From CAZFHL01 sp964519145 (lineage in GTDB: Bacteria > Patescibacteriota > Minisyncoccia > Phycocordibacterales > WO2-35-19): a DNA stretch of 14,762 nt. Both the position numbers and the translations under genes were made by a program. The notes under the pieces were generated by a model. It had not been told where the DNA came from. It saw only the letters and a list, made by a program, of their open reading frames with translations, and made no database searches. Every line of letters starts with the position of its first letter. Position 1 is the stretch's first letter. Positions 1 to 7,527 of the stretch are shown here, piece by piece. The stretch lies in contig CAZFHL010000013.1 in the NCBI GenBank assembly GCA_964519145.1, positions 1 to 14,762 on the forward strand. Reading direction: 5' to 3'.

Positions 1-229
1 TTTTGATTTTTAAAGTACCTTCATGATTTGCTCCTGTTATTTTTTCTCCTTTCCAATTTATAACACTCTTTGCTATGTCTAATTTATAAGAACCTTCTTC
101 TATTTTAACCACCATATTTGTTGCTTTGTTTTCTGGGTTTTTTGGTGCTTCCGTCTTTTTATTTTTGAATATAAAACCAATTATTAATACTAAAATTATT
201 GCCAATATGACTAAATATGAACTTTTCAT
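1..229 (-). CDS. YceI-like family protein, N-terminal part (runs off the window)
   Basis: The reverse strand opens with ATG at 229 and stays open to the window edge, giving about 76 residues of an incomplete protein. Residues about 5-21 form one hydrophobic segment (signal anchor or signal peptide) after a short MKSS start. A Lys/Glu/Pro/Asn-rich linker follows. From about residue 47 the sequence reads YKLDIAKSVINWKGEKITG, then NHEGTLKIK, which matches the opening strands of YceI-like domains (Y.LD...S.I.W.G.K..G.H.G.L). YceI domains are beta-barrels that bind isoprenoid-type lipids, usually outside the cytoplasm. Here the protein would sit outside the membrane, tethered by its N-terminus. 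No Shine-Dalgarno sequence precedes the ATG. The specific ligand is unknown, and the C-terminal two thirds lie outside the window. Confidence 0.7.
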   Translation of the reverse strand, partial: MKSSYLVILAIILVLIIGFIFKNKKTEAPKNPENKATNMVVKIEEGSYKLDIAKSVINWKGEKITGANHEGTLKIK

Positions 230-438
230 TTGTTTAATATTATTTATAATCTACAAGTAGTTTAAGTACATTTACAAATAATTCTATAAAAATAGGTGAA
301 TTATTTACTTTTTAATACTTAAATGATATTGTATATTAACTTGATAGAAGTATCAAGAGATTATTAACGAATCGAAAGTTTAACCTCATAAATTTAGTTT
401 AGAAACATTTTTATGCACACTTTCGTCATTTTTATTAT
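230..438. other. Intergenic region between divergent YceI-like and rpsA genes
   Basis: About 210 bases of AT-rich DNA between divergently oriented genes, so promoters in both directions are expected. One small perfect hairpin is visible, CTTGATA (340-346) with TATCAAG (351-357) and loop GAAG. It has no T-tract on the + side. No ORF or convincing consensus promoter pair was found. Confidence 0.4.
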
Positions 439-505
439 ATGCCAAAAAAAGTTTTAAAAGAAAAAGCAATAAAAACATTAGAAAATACTCAAAATTCTTC
501 AATTA
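439..505 (+). CDS. rpsA: Probable true N-terminus of ribosomal protein S1, cut by an assembly gap
   Basis: ATG at 439 begins an open frame (MPKKVLKEKA..., ending ...TQNSSI) that runs into the ten-N gap. The 15 bases just before the gap (491-505, coding NSSI plus the A of the next codon) recur at 576-590, immediately in front of the S1 reading frame and in the same codon phase. Joining 505 directly to 591 gives one uninterrupted Lys-rich N-terminal extension leading into S1. As assembled, 439 and 590 are in different frames, but the N-run length is probably arbitrary. I infer that this segment is the start of rpsA and that 516-575 is either a gap-edge artefact or a sequence variant. Confidence 0.6.
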
Positions 506-515
506 NNNNNNNNNN
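506..515. other. Assembly gap (10 N) inside the 5' part of rpsA
   Basis: A run of ten undetermined bases. It is flanked on both sides by the same 15-base string (491-505 and 576-590), a usual sign of a collapsed or unresolved join, so the real distance may be shorter than drawn or even zero. Confidence 0.9.
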
Positions 516-589
516 GGGCCAAATTTTCTATAAACACTCAAGTTCGAGATTTTGTTTTTGAAAACCACCCTCCTGAAAATTCTTCAATT

Positions 590-1636
590 ATGTCTTCACT
601 TATAGGTGATAGCGTATCCATTATTGAAAAAGATTCTATAGTGGAGGGAAAAGTTATAAATATTGCAAAAAATGCAATATTTGTTGATCTTGCTCCTTGG
701 GGTACAGGTATAATTTTTGGAAGAGAGTACATAAATGCTAGAGATTTGATCAAAAAAATTAATATAGGAGATAAAATCACAGGAAAAGTCATAGGAAACG
801 ATAACAAAGAAGGTTATACAGAAATATCTCTAAAAGAAGCAAAACAAGCTCTTATCTGGAGTGAAGCAGAAGAAGCAATAAGAGATAAAAAAGTATTTGA
901 ATTGGCTGTACTTGAGGCAAATAAAGGAGGTTTAATGATGCAGTGGCAAGGGCTTACAGGATTTTTACCAGCTTCTCAATTGAAGACTGAACATTATCCT
1001 AGAATTTCAGATGGAGATAAGGATAAGATATTGGATGAATTAAGAAAATTAGTTGGTCAAAAATTGTCAGTTGCTATTATTGGTGCAAATGCAAAAGAAG
1101 GTAAACTAATTTTTTCTGAAAAAGATCCAGACAGCAAAGAAAAAGATAAAATTATAGATAAATACGAACTTGGAGATGAACTCATGGGAGAAGTTACAGG
1201 GGTTGTAGATTTTGGTATTTTTGTAAAGATAGAGGAAGGATTAGAGGGACTTGTGCATATATCAGAAATTGATTGGGGTCTTGTAGAAAATCCAAATAAA
1301 TTTGCAAAAGTGGGAGATAAAATTAAAGTAAAAGTTATTGAAGTAAAAGATGGTAAAATATCTCTATCTATTAAAGCTTTGAAAGAAAATCCTTGGAATG
1401 AAGCTTCTAAAAAATACAAAAAAGATGATATGGTTTCAGGAGTTGTCATTAAATTCAACAAACATGGAGCACTGGCTTCTATAGAAGAAGGTGTAGCAGG
1501 ATTGGTACATGTTTCTGAGTTTGGAGGAGAAGATAAATTGCATGACAAATTAGAACTTGGAAAAACTTACAATTTTAAAATAAGCATTTTTGAACCAAAA
1601 GAACAAAAAATGGCTCTAGTTTTGAGTGACAAATAG
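590..1636 (+). CDS. rpsA: 30S ribosomal protein S1 (four S1/OB-fold domains)
   Basis: Ribosomal protein S1 binds mRNA on the small subunit and helps initiation on structured or leader-poor messages. In the 348 residues counted from ATG 590, four S1 domains can be seen at about 15-83, 100-176, 192-264 and 277-347. The third is the most canonical (GEVTGVVDFGIFVKIEEGLEGLVHISE-like, with a D-F-G-x-F-V core and LVHISE). The fourth ends GVAGLVHVSE. Four domains is short compared with the six of E. coli S1 and is common in reduced genomes. The frame is open upstream to the gap, so ATG 590 is the first sure in-frame Met, not necessarily the start; 439 is the likelier one. It is convergent with pth and shares a terminator. 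S1 may matter more than usual here, because neighbouring genes appear to lack Shine-Dalgarno sites. Confidence 0.93.
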   Translation: MSSLIGDSVSIIEKDSIVEGKVINIAKNAIFVDLAPWGTGIIFGREYINARDLIKKINIGDKITGKVIGNDNKEGYTEISLKEAKQALIWSEAEEAIRDKKVFELAVLEANKGGLMMQWQGLTGFLPASQLKTEHYPRISDGDKDKILDELRKLVGQKLSVAIIGANAKEGKLIFSEKDPDSKEKDKIIDKYELGDELMGEVTGVVDFGIFVKIEEGLEGLVHISEIDWGLVENPNKFAKVGDKIKVKVIEVKDGKISLSIKALKENPWNEASKKYKKDDMVSGVVIKFNKHGALASIEEGVAGLVHVSEFGGEDKLHDKLELGKTYNFKISIFEPKEQKMALVLSDK

Positions 1637-1656
1637 AGGTTTATTTAAAAAGTTTA

Positions 1657-1698
1657 AAACAAAACATCATACTTGAGTATGATGTTTTGTTTATTTAT
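1657..1698 (+). terminator. Rho-independent terminator of rpsA, symmetric and usable by pth
   Basis: A perfect 17-bp inverted repeat: AAACAAAACATCATACT (1657-1673) and its complement (1676-1692), with the two bases TG between. The tip therefore opens to make a loop. T-rich sequence (TTATTTATTTT) follows on the + strand and an A-rich 5' arm serves the minus strand. It lies 20 bases after the rpsA stop and 35 bases beyond the pth stop, so it probably ends both convergent transcripts. Confidence 0.85.
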
Positions 1699-1704
1699 TT
1701 TCAT

Positions 1705-1730
1705 CAAAAGTCTTTATAAATAAAACCTTA
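1705..1730. repeat. Possible solo left end of the A-E palindromic repeat family
   Basis: AAAAGTCTTT at 1706-1715 followed by AATAAAACCTT at 1719-1729 matches the left arm of repeat E (12080-12106) apart from a three-to-four base difference between the two blocks. There is no matching right arm nearby. The match overlaps the last codons of pth, so it may be a truncated remnant or chance in AT-rich DNA. Confidence 0.35.
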
Positions 1731-2327
1731 ATTAAAATAATTTGTTGCTTTTTCTCTACCGTTTACCAAATATATTTTCAATGTCTCATTTATTTTTTTA
1801 AAAATACTTTTTAGTTTTTCGGTTTCTTTTTCTTTAAATTTGCCTAAAATGAAAGATAAAACAACTTTTTCTCCTTTAGGTTTCTTTATTTTTCCTTTTG
1901 GAGTACTATCCGACACTCCAATTCTTATTCTGGCAAATTCTTCAGTTTTTAAAGATTTTATAATCGATAAAAGTCCATTATGTCCCCCACTACTCTTGTT
2001 ATAAGATATTTTGGCGTTGCCTAATTCTAAATCTAAATCATCATAAATTACTAAAATATTATCTATTGATTTATTTTTTGAAGTTTTTGGTTTTATAAAA
2101 TAAGATATTGAGGCACCAGATTTATTCATAAAAGTTTCTGGCATTATCAGGCAAACTTCTTTTTTTTCTATTACACCTTTTGATATTAGAGAATTGCTTT
2201 TTTTATCAAATTTAAAATCAGGAAAATTATTTTTTTGAGCTATGTTTAAAACAGCTATTCTTCCTGTATTGTGTCTTGTATTTTCGTATTCCTCTCCTTT
2301 ATTACCAAGTCCTACTATATAAAACAT
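1728..2327 (-). CDS. pth: Peptidyl-tRNA hydrolase
   Basis: Pth cleaves the ester bond of peptidyl-tRNAs dropped from stalled ribosomes, recycling tRNA in the cytoplasm. The 199-residue protein has the family length and landmarks: GLGN near the start, TRHNTG with catalytic His19 and Asn20, PETFMNKSG with Asn68, the YDDLDL strand with Asp96/Asp97, and SGGHNGLLSI with Asn117. The C-terminal lid segment KPKGEKVVLSFILGKF is also typical. It is convergent with rpsA. Upstream lies a TATAAT (2352-2347 on the minus strand), about 19 bases before the ATG, which would give a short leader without an evident Shine-Dalgarno sequence. The region further upstream is lost in the 100-N gap. Confidence 0.96.
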   Translation of the reverse strand: MFYIVGLGNKGEEYENTRHNTGRIAVLNIAQKNNFPDFKFDKKSNSLISKGVIEKKEVCLIMPETFMNKSGASISYFIKPKTSKNKSIDNILVIYDDLDLELGNAKISYNKSSGGHNGLLSIIKSLKTEEFARIRIGVSDSTPKGKIKKPKGEKVVLSFILGKFKEKETEKLKSIFKKINETLKIYLVNGREKATNYFN

Positions 2328-2365
2328 AAATTTATTGATTGTTATGATTATAATATTATCAAAAA

Positions 2366-2465
2366 NNNNNNNNNNNNNNNNNNNNNNNNNNNNNNNNNNN
2401 NNNNNNNNNNNNNNNNNNNNNNNNNNNNNNNNNNNNNNNNNNNNNNNNNNNNNNNNNNNNNNNNN
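2366..2465. other. Assembly gap of 100 N between divergent pth and lepB
   Basis: One hundred undetermined bases, a conventional size for a gap of unknown length. It hides part of the pth upstream region. Whether pth and lepB are true neighbours depends on the scaffolding being right. Confidence 0.95.
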
Positions 2466-2473
2466 AATAAATT

Positions 2474-2501
2474 TTGAATTAATGGAAGAATGTAATATAA
2501 T
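2474..2501 (+). promoter_or_regulatory. Promoter of the lepB-ftsA gene cluster
   Basis: TTGAAT at 2474-2479, a 16-base spacer, then TATAAT at 2496-2501. The lepB ATG begins 11 bases after the end of the -10 box, so the predicted transcript would start within about four bases of the start codon. There is no room for a Shine-Dalgarno sequence: a leaderless or near-leaderless message. Confidence 0.7.
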
Positions 2502-2511
2502 GCATTAAATT

Positions 2512-3063
2512 ATGGAAAAAGAATTGGAAAAAAAGGGTTTTTTGGCAAATTTGCATCATATTTTTATGGTAGTGGCAGGTATTTTACTTATAATATTATT
2601 TAGGATATTTATTGCTCAACCATATATAGTGTCAGGATTATCAATGGATCCAACCTTTAAAGATGGAGATTACCTTATAGTTGATCAATTGAGCAAAAGA
2701 TTTAATGAACCAAAAAGAGGAGATATTTTGATTATAAAATACCCTAAAAACCCTTCAAGATTTTTCATAAAGAGATTGATTGCTTTCCCAGAAGAAGAAG
2801 TAAGAATTGATGATGGTGTGGTATACATAAAAGAAAGAAATAGTGATGAATGGAAAAAGATAGAAGAAAACTATATTGTTTTTGAAAAGAAAGAGGAATT
2901 TTATATGGAAATGAAAAAAGATGAATATTTTGTTATGGGAGACAATAGATCAGGAAGTTTTGATTCAAGATATTGGGGTCCAGTACCAAAAAAATATATT
3001 ATAGGAAAACCCATATTTAGACTATTTCCTTTTAATAAAATTAATTTTAACCTGAACGGTTAA
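2512..3063 (+). CDS. lepB: Signal peptidase I
   Basis: Type I signal peptidase removes N-terminal signal peptides from exported proteins at the outer face of the membrane. The 183-residue protein has one transmembrane helix at about 15-36. Catalytic Ser44 sits in SGLSMDPT and the general-base Lys87 in FFIKRLIA. The downstream box YFVMGDNRSGSFDSRYWG is also present. It is therefore a complete Ser/Lys enzyme with a short N-terminus and a single anchor. Only 13 bases separate it from the next gene, and the cluster promoter lies directly upstream. Likely clients in this window are the surface protein at 9914-11683 and the TonB-like protein at 13482-14000; the pilin would need a prepilin peptidase instead. 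Confidence 0.95.
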   Translation: MEKELEKKGFLANLHHIFMVVAGILLIILFRIFIAQPYIVSGLSMDPTFKDGDYLIVDQLSKRFNEPKRGDILIIKYPKNPSRFFIKRLIAFPEEEVRIDDGVVYIKERNSDEWKKIEENYIVFEKKEEFYMEMKKDEYFVMGDNRSGSFDSRYWGPVPKKYIIGKPIFRLFPFNKINFNLNG

Positions 3064-3076
3064 TATAACTTAATTT

Positions 3077-4222
3077 ATGGAAAAAAATAAAACAAGAGAA
3101 ATTAATTATAGAGAAATGAATACAGCTGAACAAATCGCTGATTTTTATGGATTCACACCTATAAATTCACCAACTATTACAAAAAATGATTTTGATTTGA
3201 CAAAAAGTTTTGATCCAGATTTTAATCCAGAAGAAAAAACTGCTTTAACAAAGATTTATTTTGAGCAAAAGATGATGGGTGCGCCCCAGCCATCCATGTT
3301 TTATTGTGAAAGACCTTTTCATGGTTCTAAAAATAGGAAAAAACCAAACAAATTAGAAATATCTCTAGTTAGCATTGGTTCATACAAAAGTGTTTGTGAA
3401 TGTATTTCTATACAAACAGCAATAAATATTTTAAAAGAGTTTGGTTATAAAAATATCTCTTTGGATTTAAATAGCATTGGTGATAAAGAATCTATATCTG
3501 AATTTCAAAAAAAATTAAATTTATATATCAAAAAAAATATAAACTCTTTTCCCTCTGATTTAAGACAACTAGTCAAAAAAGACCCTTTAGTAATTTTAAA
3601 AAGTGATAAAAAAGATTGGGAACAATTTATAAATGATTGTCCAAAATCTATAGATTTCTTATCGGAATCTAGTAGACTTTATTTTAAAGAAGTTTTAGAA
3701 TTTTTAGAGATAATGAATATACCTTATTCTATAAATAATGGTTTATTTGCAGATTTAAATATTGGTAGTGAGACAATATTTTCAATAAAAGAAGAAAAGG
3801 AAAATCTTGCTTTTGGTTTTAGATTTAATAGATTAGCAAAAAGAATAGGTTTTAAAAAAGATGTTCCAAGTTCAATTTTAGATATAAATATTAAAATAAA
3901 GAAAAGTTTAAAAAAAATAAAAATAAAAAATAAAAATCCTGATTTTTATTTAGTTCAATTCGGTCCAGAAGCAAAATTAAGAAGTTTTCTTATATTGGAT
4001 CAAGTTTATAAGTCTGGAGCGAAACTCTCTCATTCTATAGCGAAAGATAAACTAGGTAGTCAAATAGGTGTTGCAGAATCTTCGACTGCACCCTATATTA
4101 TTCTTATAGGCCAAAAAGAAGCATTGGAAAATTCTGTTGTTATGAGAAATAATACAAATAGATCTCAAGAAATTGTTCAAATAGGAGATTTGGCTTCAAA
4201 AATTAAAAGTATGAAAATTTAG
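3077..4222 (+). CDS. Histidyl-tRNA synthetase-like protein with degenerate catalytic motifs
   Basis: This 381-residue protein follows the layout of class II histidyl-tRNA synthetase but has lost key residues. Recognisable landmarks are YGFTPINSP (about 24-32), MFYCERPFHG in the motif 2 position (74-83), IGSYKS...E (100-109), LNSIGDKES (131-139), DPLVILKSD (169-177), and a C-terminal anticodon-binding-like domain at about 288-381. In true HisRS, motif 2 reads FRxERPQ; here FYCERPF lacks the Arg. The histidine-binding segment RGLDYYT is replaced by NGLFADLNIG, and motif 3 GGRYD by FGFRFNR. An N-terminal motif 1 region is shortened. It is therefore probably not an active HisRS. It may be a regulatory or tRNA-binding paralogue, formally like HisZ, but no histidine-synthesis genes are nearby. 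It sits in the lepB cluster between secretion and ribosome genes. Confidence 0.8.
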   Translation: MEKNKTREINYREMNTAEQIADFYGFTPINSPTITKNDFDLTKSFDPDFNPEEKTALTKIYFEQKMMGAPQPSMFYCERPFHGSKNRKKPNKLEISLVSIGSYKSVCECISIQTAINILKEFGYKNISLDLNSIGDKESISEFQKKLNLYIKKNINSFPSDLRQLVKKDPLVILKSDKKDWEQFINDCPKSIDFLSESSRLYFKEVLEFLEIMNIPYSINNGLFADLNIGSETIFSIKEEKENLAFGFRFNRLAKRIGFKKDVPSSILDINIKIKKSLKKIKIKNKNPDFYLVQFGPEAKLRSFLILDQVYKSGAKLSHSIAKDKLGSQIGVAESSTAPYIILIGQKEALENSVVMRNNTNRSQEIVQIGDLASKIKSMKI

Positions 4223-4224
4223 TT

Positions 4225-4253
4225 TTGCATTTAAAAACTCTTTATGTTAAGAT
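4225..4253 (+). promoter_or_regulatory. Internal promoter in front of rpsU
   Basis: TTGCAT at 4225-4230, a 17-base spacer and TAAGAT at 4248-4253, ending 10 bases before the rpsU ATG at 4264. The arrangement copies that in front of lepB. It supports starting rpsU at 4264 and not at the upstream TTG (4225), which would be the -35 box itself. Confidence 0.55.
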
Positions 4254-4263
4254 ATTAACCAAT

Positions 4264-4500
4264 ATGGCAACAAATGTAGAAGTCACAAAAAGCGATAAAG
4301 ACAATAATCTTGGCTTAATACGCAAATTTACAAAAAGAGTTCAAGGCTCTGGAGTTTTGAGTCGTGTAAGAAGTATAAGATACGCATCAAGAAAAGCCTC
4401 TCCTTATGTAAAAAAGAAAGGTGCTTTAAAACGCATAACAGAAAGATCTAGAATAAGGGATCTAATTAAAATGGGTAAAATGCAAGGAACTTTAGAGTAG
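4264..4500 (+). CDS. rpsU: 30S ribosomal protein S21
   Basis: bS21 is a small basic protein of the 30S platform near the anti-Shine-Dalgarno end of 16S rRNA. From ATG 4264 the protein has 78 residues. The family pattern appears in LIRKFTKRVQGSGVL (18-32), then an Arg/Lys/Tyr-rich helix (RSIRYASRKASPYVKKKGALKR). A longer reading from TTG 4225 adds 13 hydrophobic residues foreign to the family and overlaps a promoter-like sequence, so I reject it. The C-terminal tail (about 58-78) extends beyond the core. It follows the HisRS-like gene by 41 bases and precedes ybeY by 8 bases. Retaining bS21 while the adjacent genes lack Shine-Dalgarno sites is notable. Confidence 0.88.
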   Translation: MATNVEVTKSDKDNNLGLIRKFTKRVQGSGVLSRVRSIRYASRKASPYVKKKGALKRITERSRIRDLIKMGKMQGTLE

Positions 4501-4508
4501 TATTTTAA

Positions 4509-5000
4509 ATGACCTATTCTATTTTAGATAAACAAAATATCTCTATAAACTCTACTTTAAATCCCCTTATTTTAAAAAATAAGTCATTTTTCAACTTTTT
4601 AAAAAAGATAGATTTTAATTTAATAAAAAATGAAATTTTAAATAAAGATTTTAAACTATCTTTAATTATTGTTGGTAGAAAAAAAATAAAAAATTTAAAT
4701 TTTAAATATAGAAAAAAGAATTATGCAACAGATGTCTTGTCTTTTAATGTAGAAAATAATATTGGTGAGATTTTTATTTCTCCAGAAATTGCATCTATAA
4801 AATCTAGAAAATTTGATATTGATAGAGCGATTCTCGATTTTGAATTAAAAAATAAAATAAAAAATGAATCTAGTTATAAAAATTATTTTCTATTTTTAGT
4901 TATCCACGCAATTCTTCATTTGAAAGGAATGCAACATGGTAGTAAAATGAATAAATATGAATTCAAATATTACAGTAGGTATAGATATAGGTACATATGA
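4509..5000 (+). CDS. ybeY: Endoribonuclease YbeY (16S rRNA maturation factor)
   Basis: YbeY is a zinc metalloprotein that takes part in 16S rRNA 3'-end processing and 70S quality control in the cytoplasm. The 163-residue protein carries the metal motif HAILHLKGMQH (His133, His137, His143). It also has the preceding family segment NYATDVLSFN (71-80), followed by GEIFISPEIA. The C-terminus is unusual: the last 15 residues (KYEFKYYSRYRYRYI) are encoded in the 44 bases that overlap the start of ftsA in another frame, so this tail is a by-product of overlap more than a conserved element. Stop is TGA. Placing it after rpsU groups two 30S factors, and the overlap suggests translational coupling to ftsA. 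Confidence 0.9.
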   Translation: MTYSILDKQNISINSTLNPLILKNKSFFNFLKKIDFNLIKNEILNKDFKLSLIIVGRKKIKNLNFKYRKKNYATDVLSFNVENNIGEIFISPEIASIKSRKFDIDRAILDFELKNKIKNESSYKNYFLFLVIHAILHLKGMQHGSKMNKYEFKYYSRYRYRYI

Positions 5001-6129
5001 AGTTAGAGTTGTTATATCTAAATATGAAAAAAATAATCCTATACCTGTAATATTAGGGACAGGAAAATCTGAATCAAAAGGCTTGAGACATGGCTATATC
5101 ATAAACTCAGAAGATGTAAGTAGATGTGTCAGGTTAGCATTAGATCAAGCAGAAAAAATAGCAGGAGTAAAAGTAAAAAAAGTTTTTATATCAATAGGTG
5201 GCGTGGGTCTATCAAGTATAAATTCTCAAGGTTCTACCATAATACAAAAAGCTGATCAAGAGATAACTGACTTAGATATGGAGCAGGCAATCAAAAATGC
5301 TGAAGAAATGATACCTGGACCCTTTATACAAAATAGAAGAATTATAAATTCTATTCCTATAACTTGGAAAATAGATAGCAAACCTGTCTTAGGGAGAGTT
5401 CTTGGTATGAAAGGTATTAAACTAGAGACAAAATCTTTATTTATAAGTTGCATAGAATCTCATTTAGATGATCTGATAGAAGCTGTTGAGAACGCATCAG
5501 TTGAAGTCATAGACGTGGTTGCTTCCCCTATTGCAGCTAGTTTTGTAACATTAACTAAAAGTCAAAAAATAGCAGGATGCGTGCTTGTAAATATAGGGGC
5601 GGAGACAGTTTCTATGGTTGTTTTTGAAAATAATATACCAATTTCTTTAGAAGTTTTTCCTATAGGAGGAGAAGATATCACAAATGATATAGCCCTTGGA
5701 CTAAAGATATCTTTAGAAGATGCTGAGTCTTTAAAATTAGGAAGTGTCGTTGGTTTAAACTATTCAAAAAAGAAATTAGAAGAAATAGTCTCAGCAAGGA
5801 TAGGAGATATATTTGATTTAGTTGATATACATCTCAAAAAAATTGGCAAATCTAGAATGTTACCGGCTGGAATTATTATGACGGGTGGATCGTCTGCTCT
5901 CGGTATGCTAGAAGATTTAGCAAGGAGTTATTTACATTTACCGTCTCGTATTGCTATAACAAATCCAAACAATAATAAATTTCAAATAAAAGATTCTTCT
6001 TGGTCTGTGGCTTATGGTTTATGTATAATGGGTGGTTTACAAGAAGAAGATGAAGTTTTAGGACTCAGAAAAAAAGGGTTTAATATTTTTAAAAATATTT
6101 TAAGTATAGTAAAGCAATTTATGCCATGA
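4957..6129 (+). CDS. ftsA: Cell division protein FtsA
   Basis: FtsA is the actin-like ATPase that anchors FtsZ filaments to the membrane and recruits the divisome. The 390-residue protein has the actin-fold phosphate-1 loop (TVGIDIGTYEVR, from residue 6), the phosphate-2 region (CVLVNIGAETVSMVV), the adenosine loop (PAGIIMTGGSSALG), and an SHS2-type insert region following ISIGGVGLSS. The last 17 residues (GFNIFKNILSIVKQFMP) form an amphipathic helix suited to membrane targeting. The ATG lies inside ybeY (44-base overlap) with no Shine-Dalgarno sequence of its own, so translation is probably coupled. Stop is TGA, evidence for the standard code. ftsZ follows after a 144-base gap. Confidence 0.96.
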   Translation: MNSNITVGIDIGTYEVRVVISKYEKNNPIPVILGTGKSESKGLRHGYIINSEDVSRCVRLALDQAEKIAGVKVKKVFISIGGVGLSSINSQGSTIIQKADQEITDLDMEQAIKNAEEMIPGPFIQNRRIINSIPITWKIDSKPVLGRVLGMKGIKLETKSLFISCIESHLDDLIEAVENASVEVIDVVASPIAASFVTLTKSQKIAGCVLVNIGAETVSMVVFENNIPISLEVFPIGGEDITNDIALGLKISLEDAESLKLGSVVGLNYSKKKLEEIVSARIGDIFDLVDIHLKKIGKSRMLPAGIIMTGGSSALGMLEDLARSYLHLPSRIAITNPNNNKFQIKDSSWSVAYGLCIMGGLQEEDEVLGLRKKGFNIFKNILSIVKQFMP

Positions 6130-6273
6130 TAATTGTTTAAAATCACTTTTTAAAAATACTTTTATTCTATATAAATGACATATTTTTTAATTTAAACAAG
6201 ATTGTTTTTATAATTTCTTTTGTTAATATATAAGTATTAAAATTTAAGCTTATTTAATAATACTTTAATCAAT

Positions 6274-7476
6274 ATGCCCCAAATAAAACCAGAAGTAGAA
6301 ACATTTGCTAGAATCAAGGTCATAGGTGTGGGTGGATCTGGCAAAAATGCAGTTAACCATATGATAAATTCCAAAGTAAGAGGAGTTGAGTTTATTGCTG
6401 TAAATACAGATGCTCAAGATTTGCATCATTCTGAAGCTAGAAAAAAAATTCATATTGGTAAAAATTTAACAAAAGGTTTGGGTGCTGGTATGAATCCTGA
6501 AATAGGAAAACGGGCTGTCGAAGAAACAAAAGAAGAAATACAAGAAGCAATAAAAGGTGCTGATATGGTATTTATTGCTTGTGGTTTAGGGGGAGGTACT
6601 GGAACAGGGGCAGCTCCAATTGTAGCAAGAACAGCAAAAGAACTTGGCGCACTCACGGTTGGTGTGGTCACAAAGCCATTTTCTTTTGAAGGTCAACAAA
6701 GAATGAGGTTTGCTGAAGTTGGTCTTGAAGAATTAAGACAATCCGTAGACGCTTTGATTGTAGTACCAAATGACAGATTGCTTGCAACAATTTCTAAAGA
6801 CACTTTGGCTAAAAATGCTTTTGCTATGTGTGATGATATATTAAAACAAGCAGTCGAGGGTATATCAGAACTCATAACAACTCCTGGAATGATAAACATA
6901 GACTTTGCCGACATAAAAGCTGTCATGGAGGGAGCAGGAGCAGCTCTTATGGGTATAGGCAGAGCAAGCGGAGATAAAAGAGCAGAAGAAGCTGCTAAAT
7001 TAGCGATAAACTCCCCTCTTTTAGAGGTTTCTATTGCAGGAGCAAAAGGAGTGCTATTTTCAATTGCAGGTGGTGATGATCTGACTATGTTTGAAATACA
7101 TGACGCTGCTAAACTGATAACAGAATCTGTAGATCCTAATGCTAAAATAATATTCGGAACAGTAAGAGATGAAAAACTTAAAAAAGGCGAAATAAAGATA
7201 ACAGTTATAGCTAGTGGATTTCCTGAGAGTTATATGAGAAAAACTTTCTTTGGTGAAAATAAATCAAATAATACAGATGATTCACGTCAAACAGAAAATA
7301 CTGAATCAAGAGGTAAAATATTTAATTCTGTTTTCGGGAAAGAAAAAGAAGAGGAAAAAGAAGATCAATATGTTAATCAACAAGAAACAAAAAAAGATGA
7401 TACTCAAAATATCATAGACGATGAAGATGAGTGGGGCGCAGTGCCAGCCTTTTTGAGACGATCTAAATTAAAATAA
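6274..7476 (+). CDS. ftsZ: Cell division protein FtsZ
   Basis: FtsZ is the tubulin-like GTPase that forms the division ring. In the 400-residue protein the Rossmann-like glycine loop GVGGSGKNAV is at 18-27, NTDAQDL at 44-50, the tubulin signature GGGTGTGA at 106-113, and the T7 synergy loop NIDFADIKAVM at 208-218 with Asp210 and Asp213 to complete GTP hydrolysis. The C-terminal domain runs to about 316. An acidic, low-complexity linker (about 326-386) follows and the conserved tail VPAFLRRSK (390-398) binds FtsA. The 144-base AT-rich space before it has only weak promoter-like hexamers (for example TAATAC at 6258-6263, ending 10 bases before the ATG) and no Shine-Dalgarno sequence. Repeat A lies downstream and may act as terminator. 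Confidence 0.98.
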   Translation: MPQIKPEVETFARIKVIGVGGSGKNAVNHMINSKVRGVEFIAVNTDAQDLHHSEARKKIHIGKNLTKGLGAGMNPEIGKRAVEETKEEIQEAIKGADMVFIACGLGGGTGTGAAPIVARTAKELGALTVGVVTKPFSFEGQQRMRFAEVGLEELRQSVDALIVVPNDRLLATISKDTLAKNAFAMCDDILKQAVEGISELITTPGMINIDFADIKAVMEGAGAALMGIGRASGDKRAEEAAKLAINSPLLEVSIAGAKGVLFSIAGGDDLTMFEIHDAAKLITESVDPNAKIIFGTVRDEKLKKGEIKITVIASGFPESYMRKTFFGENKSNNTDDSRQTENTESRGKIFNSVFGKEKEEEKEDQYVNQQETKKDDTQNIIDDEDEWGAVPAFLRRSKLK

Positions 7477-7527
7477 CAAAAATTTTCAAAAAGTTTTTAC
7501 TAAATATTTTTTTAAAAGTCTTTTCAT

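Noticed and set aside
1057..1548. Long minus-strand ORF inside rpsA
   Set aside because: Ser/Pro/Phe-rich shadow of the S1 gene with no motif or promoter.
4225..4263. Upstream TTG start for rpsU
   Set aside because: It adds a hydrophobic stretch foreign to bS21 and coincides with a -35/-10 promoter pair; ATG 4264 fits the family.
4998..6129. Alternative code with TGA as glycine
   Set aside because: TGA ends ybeY and ftsA at the expected protein lengths.
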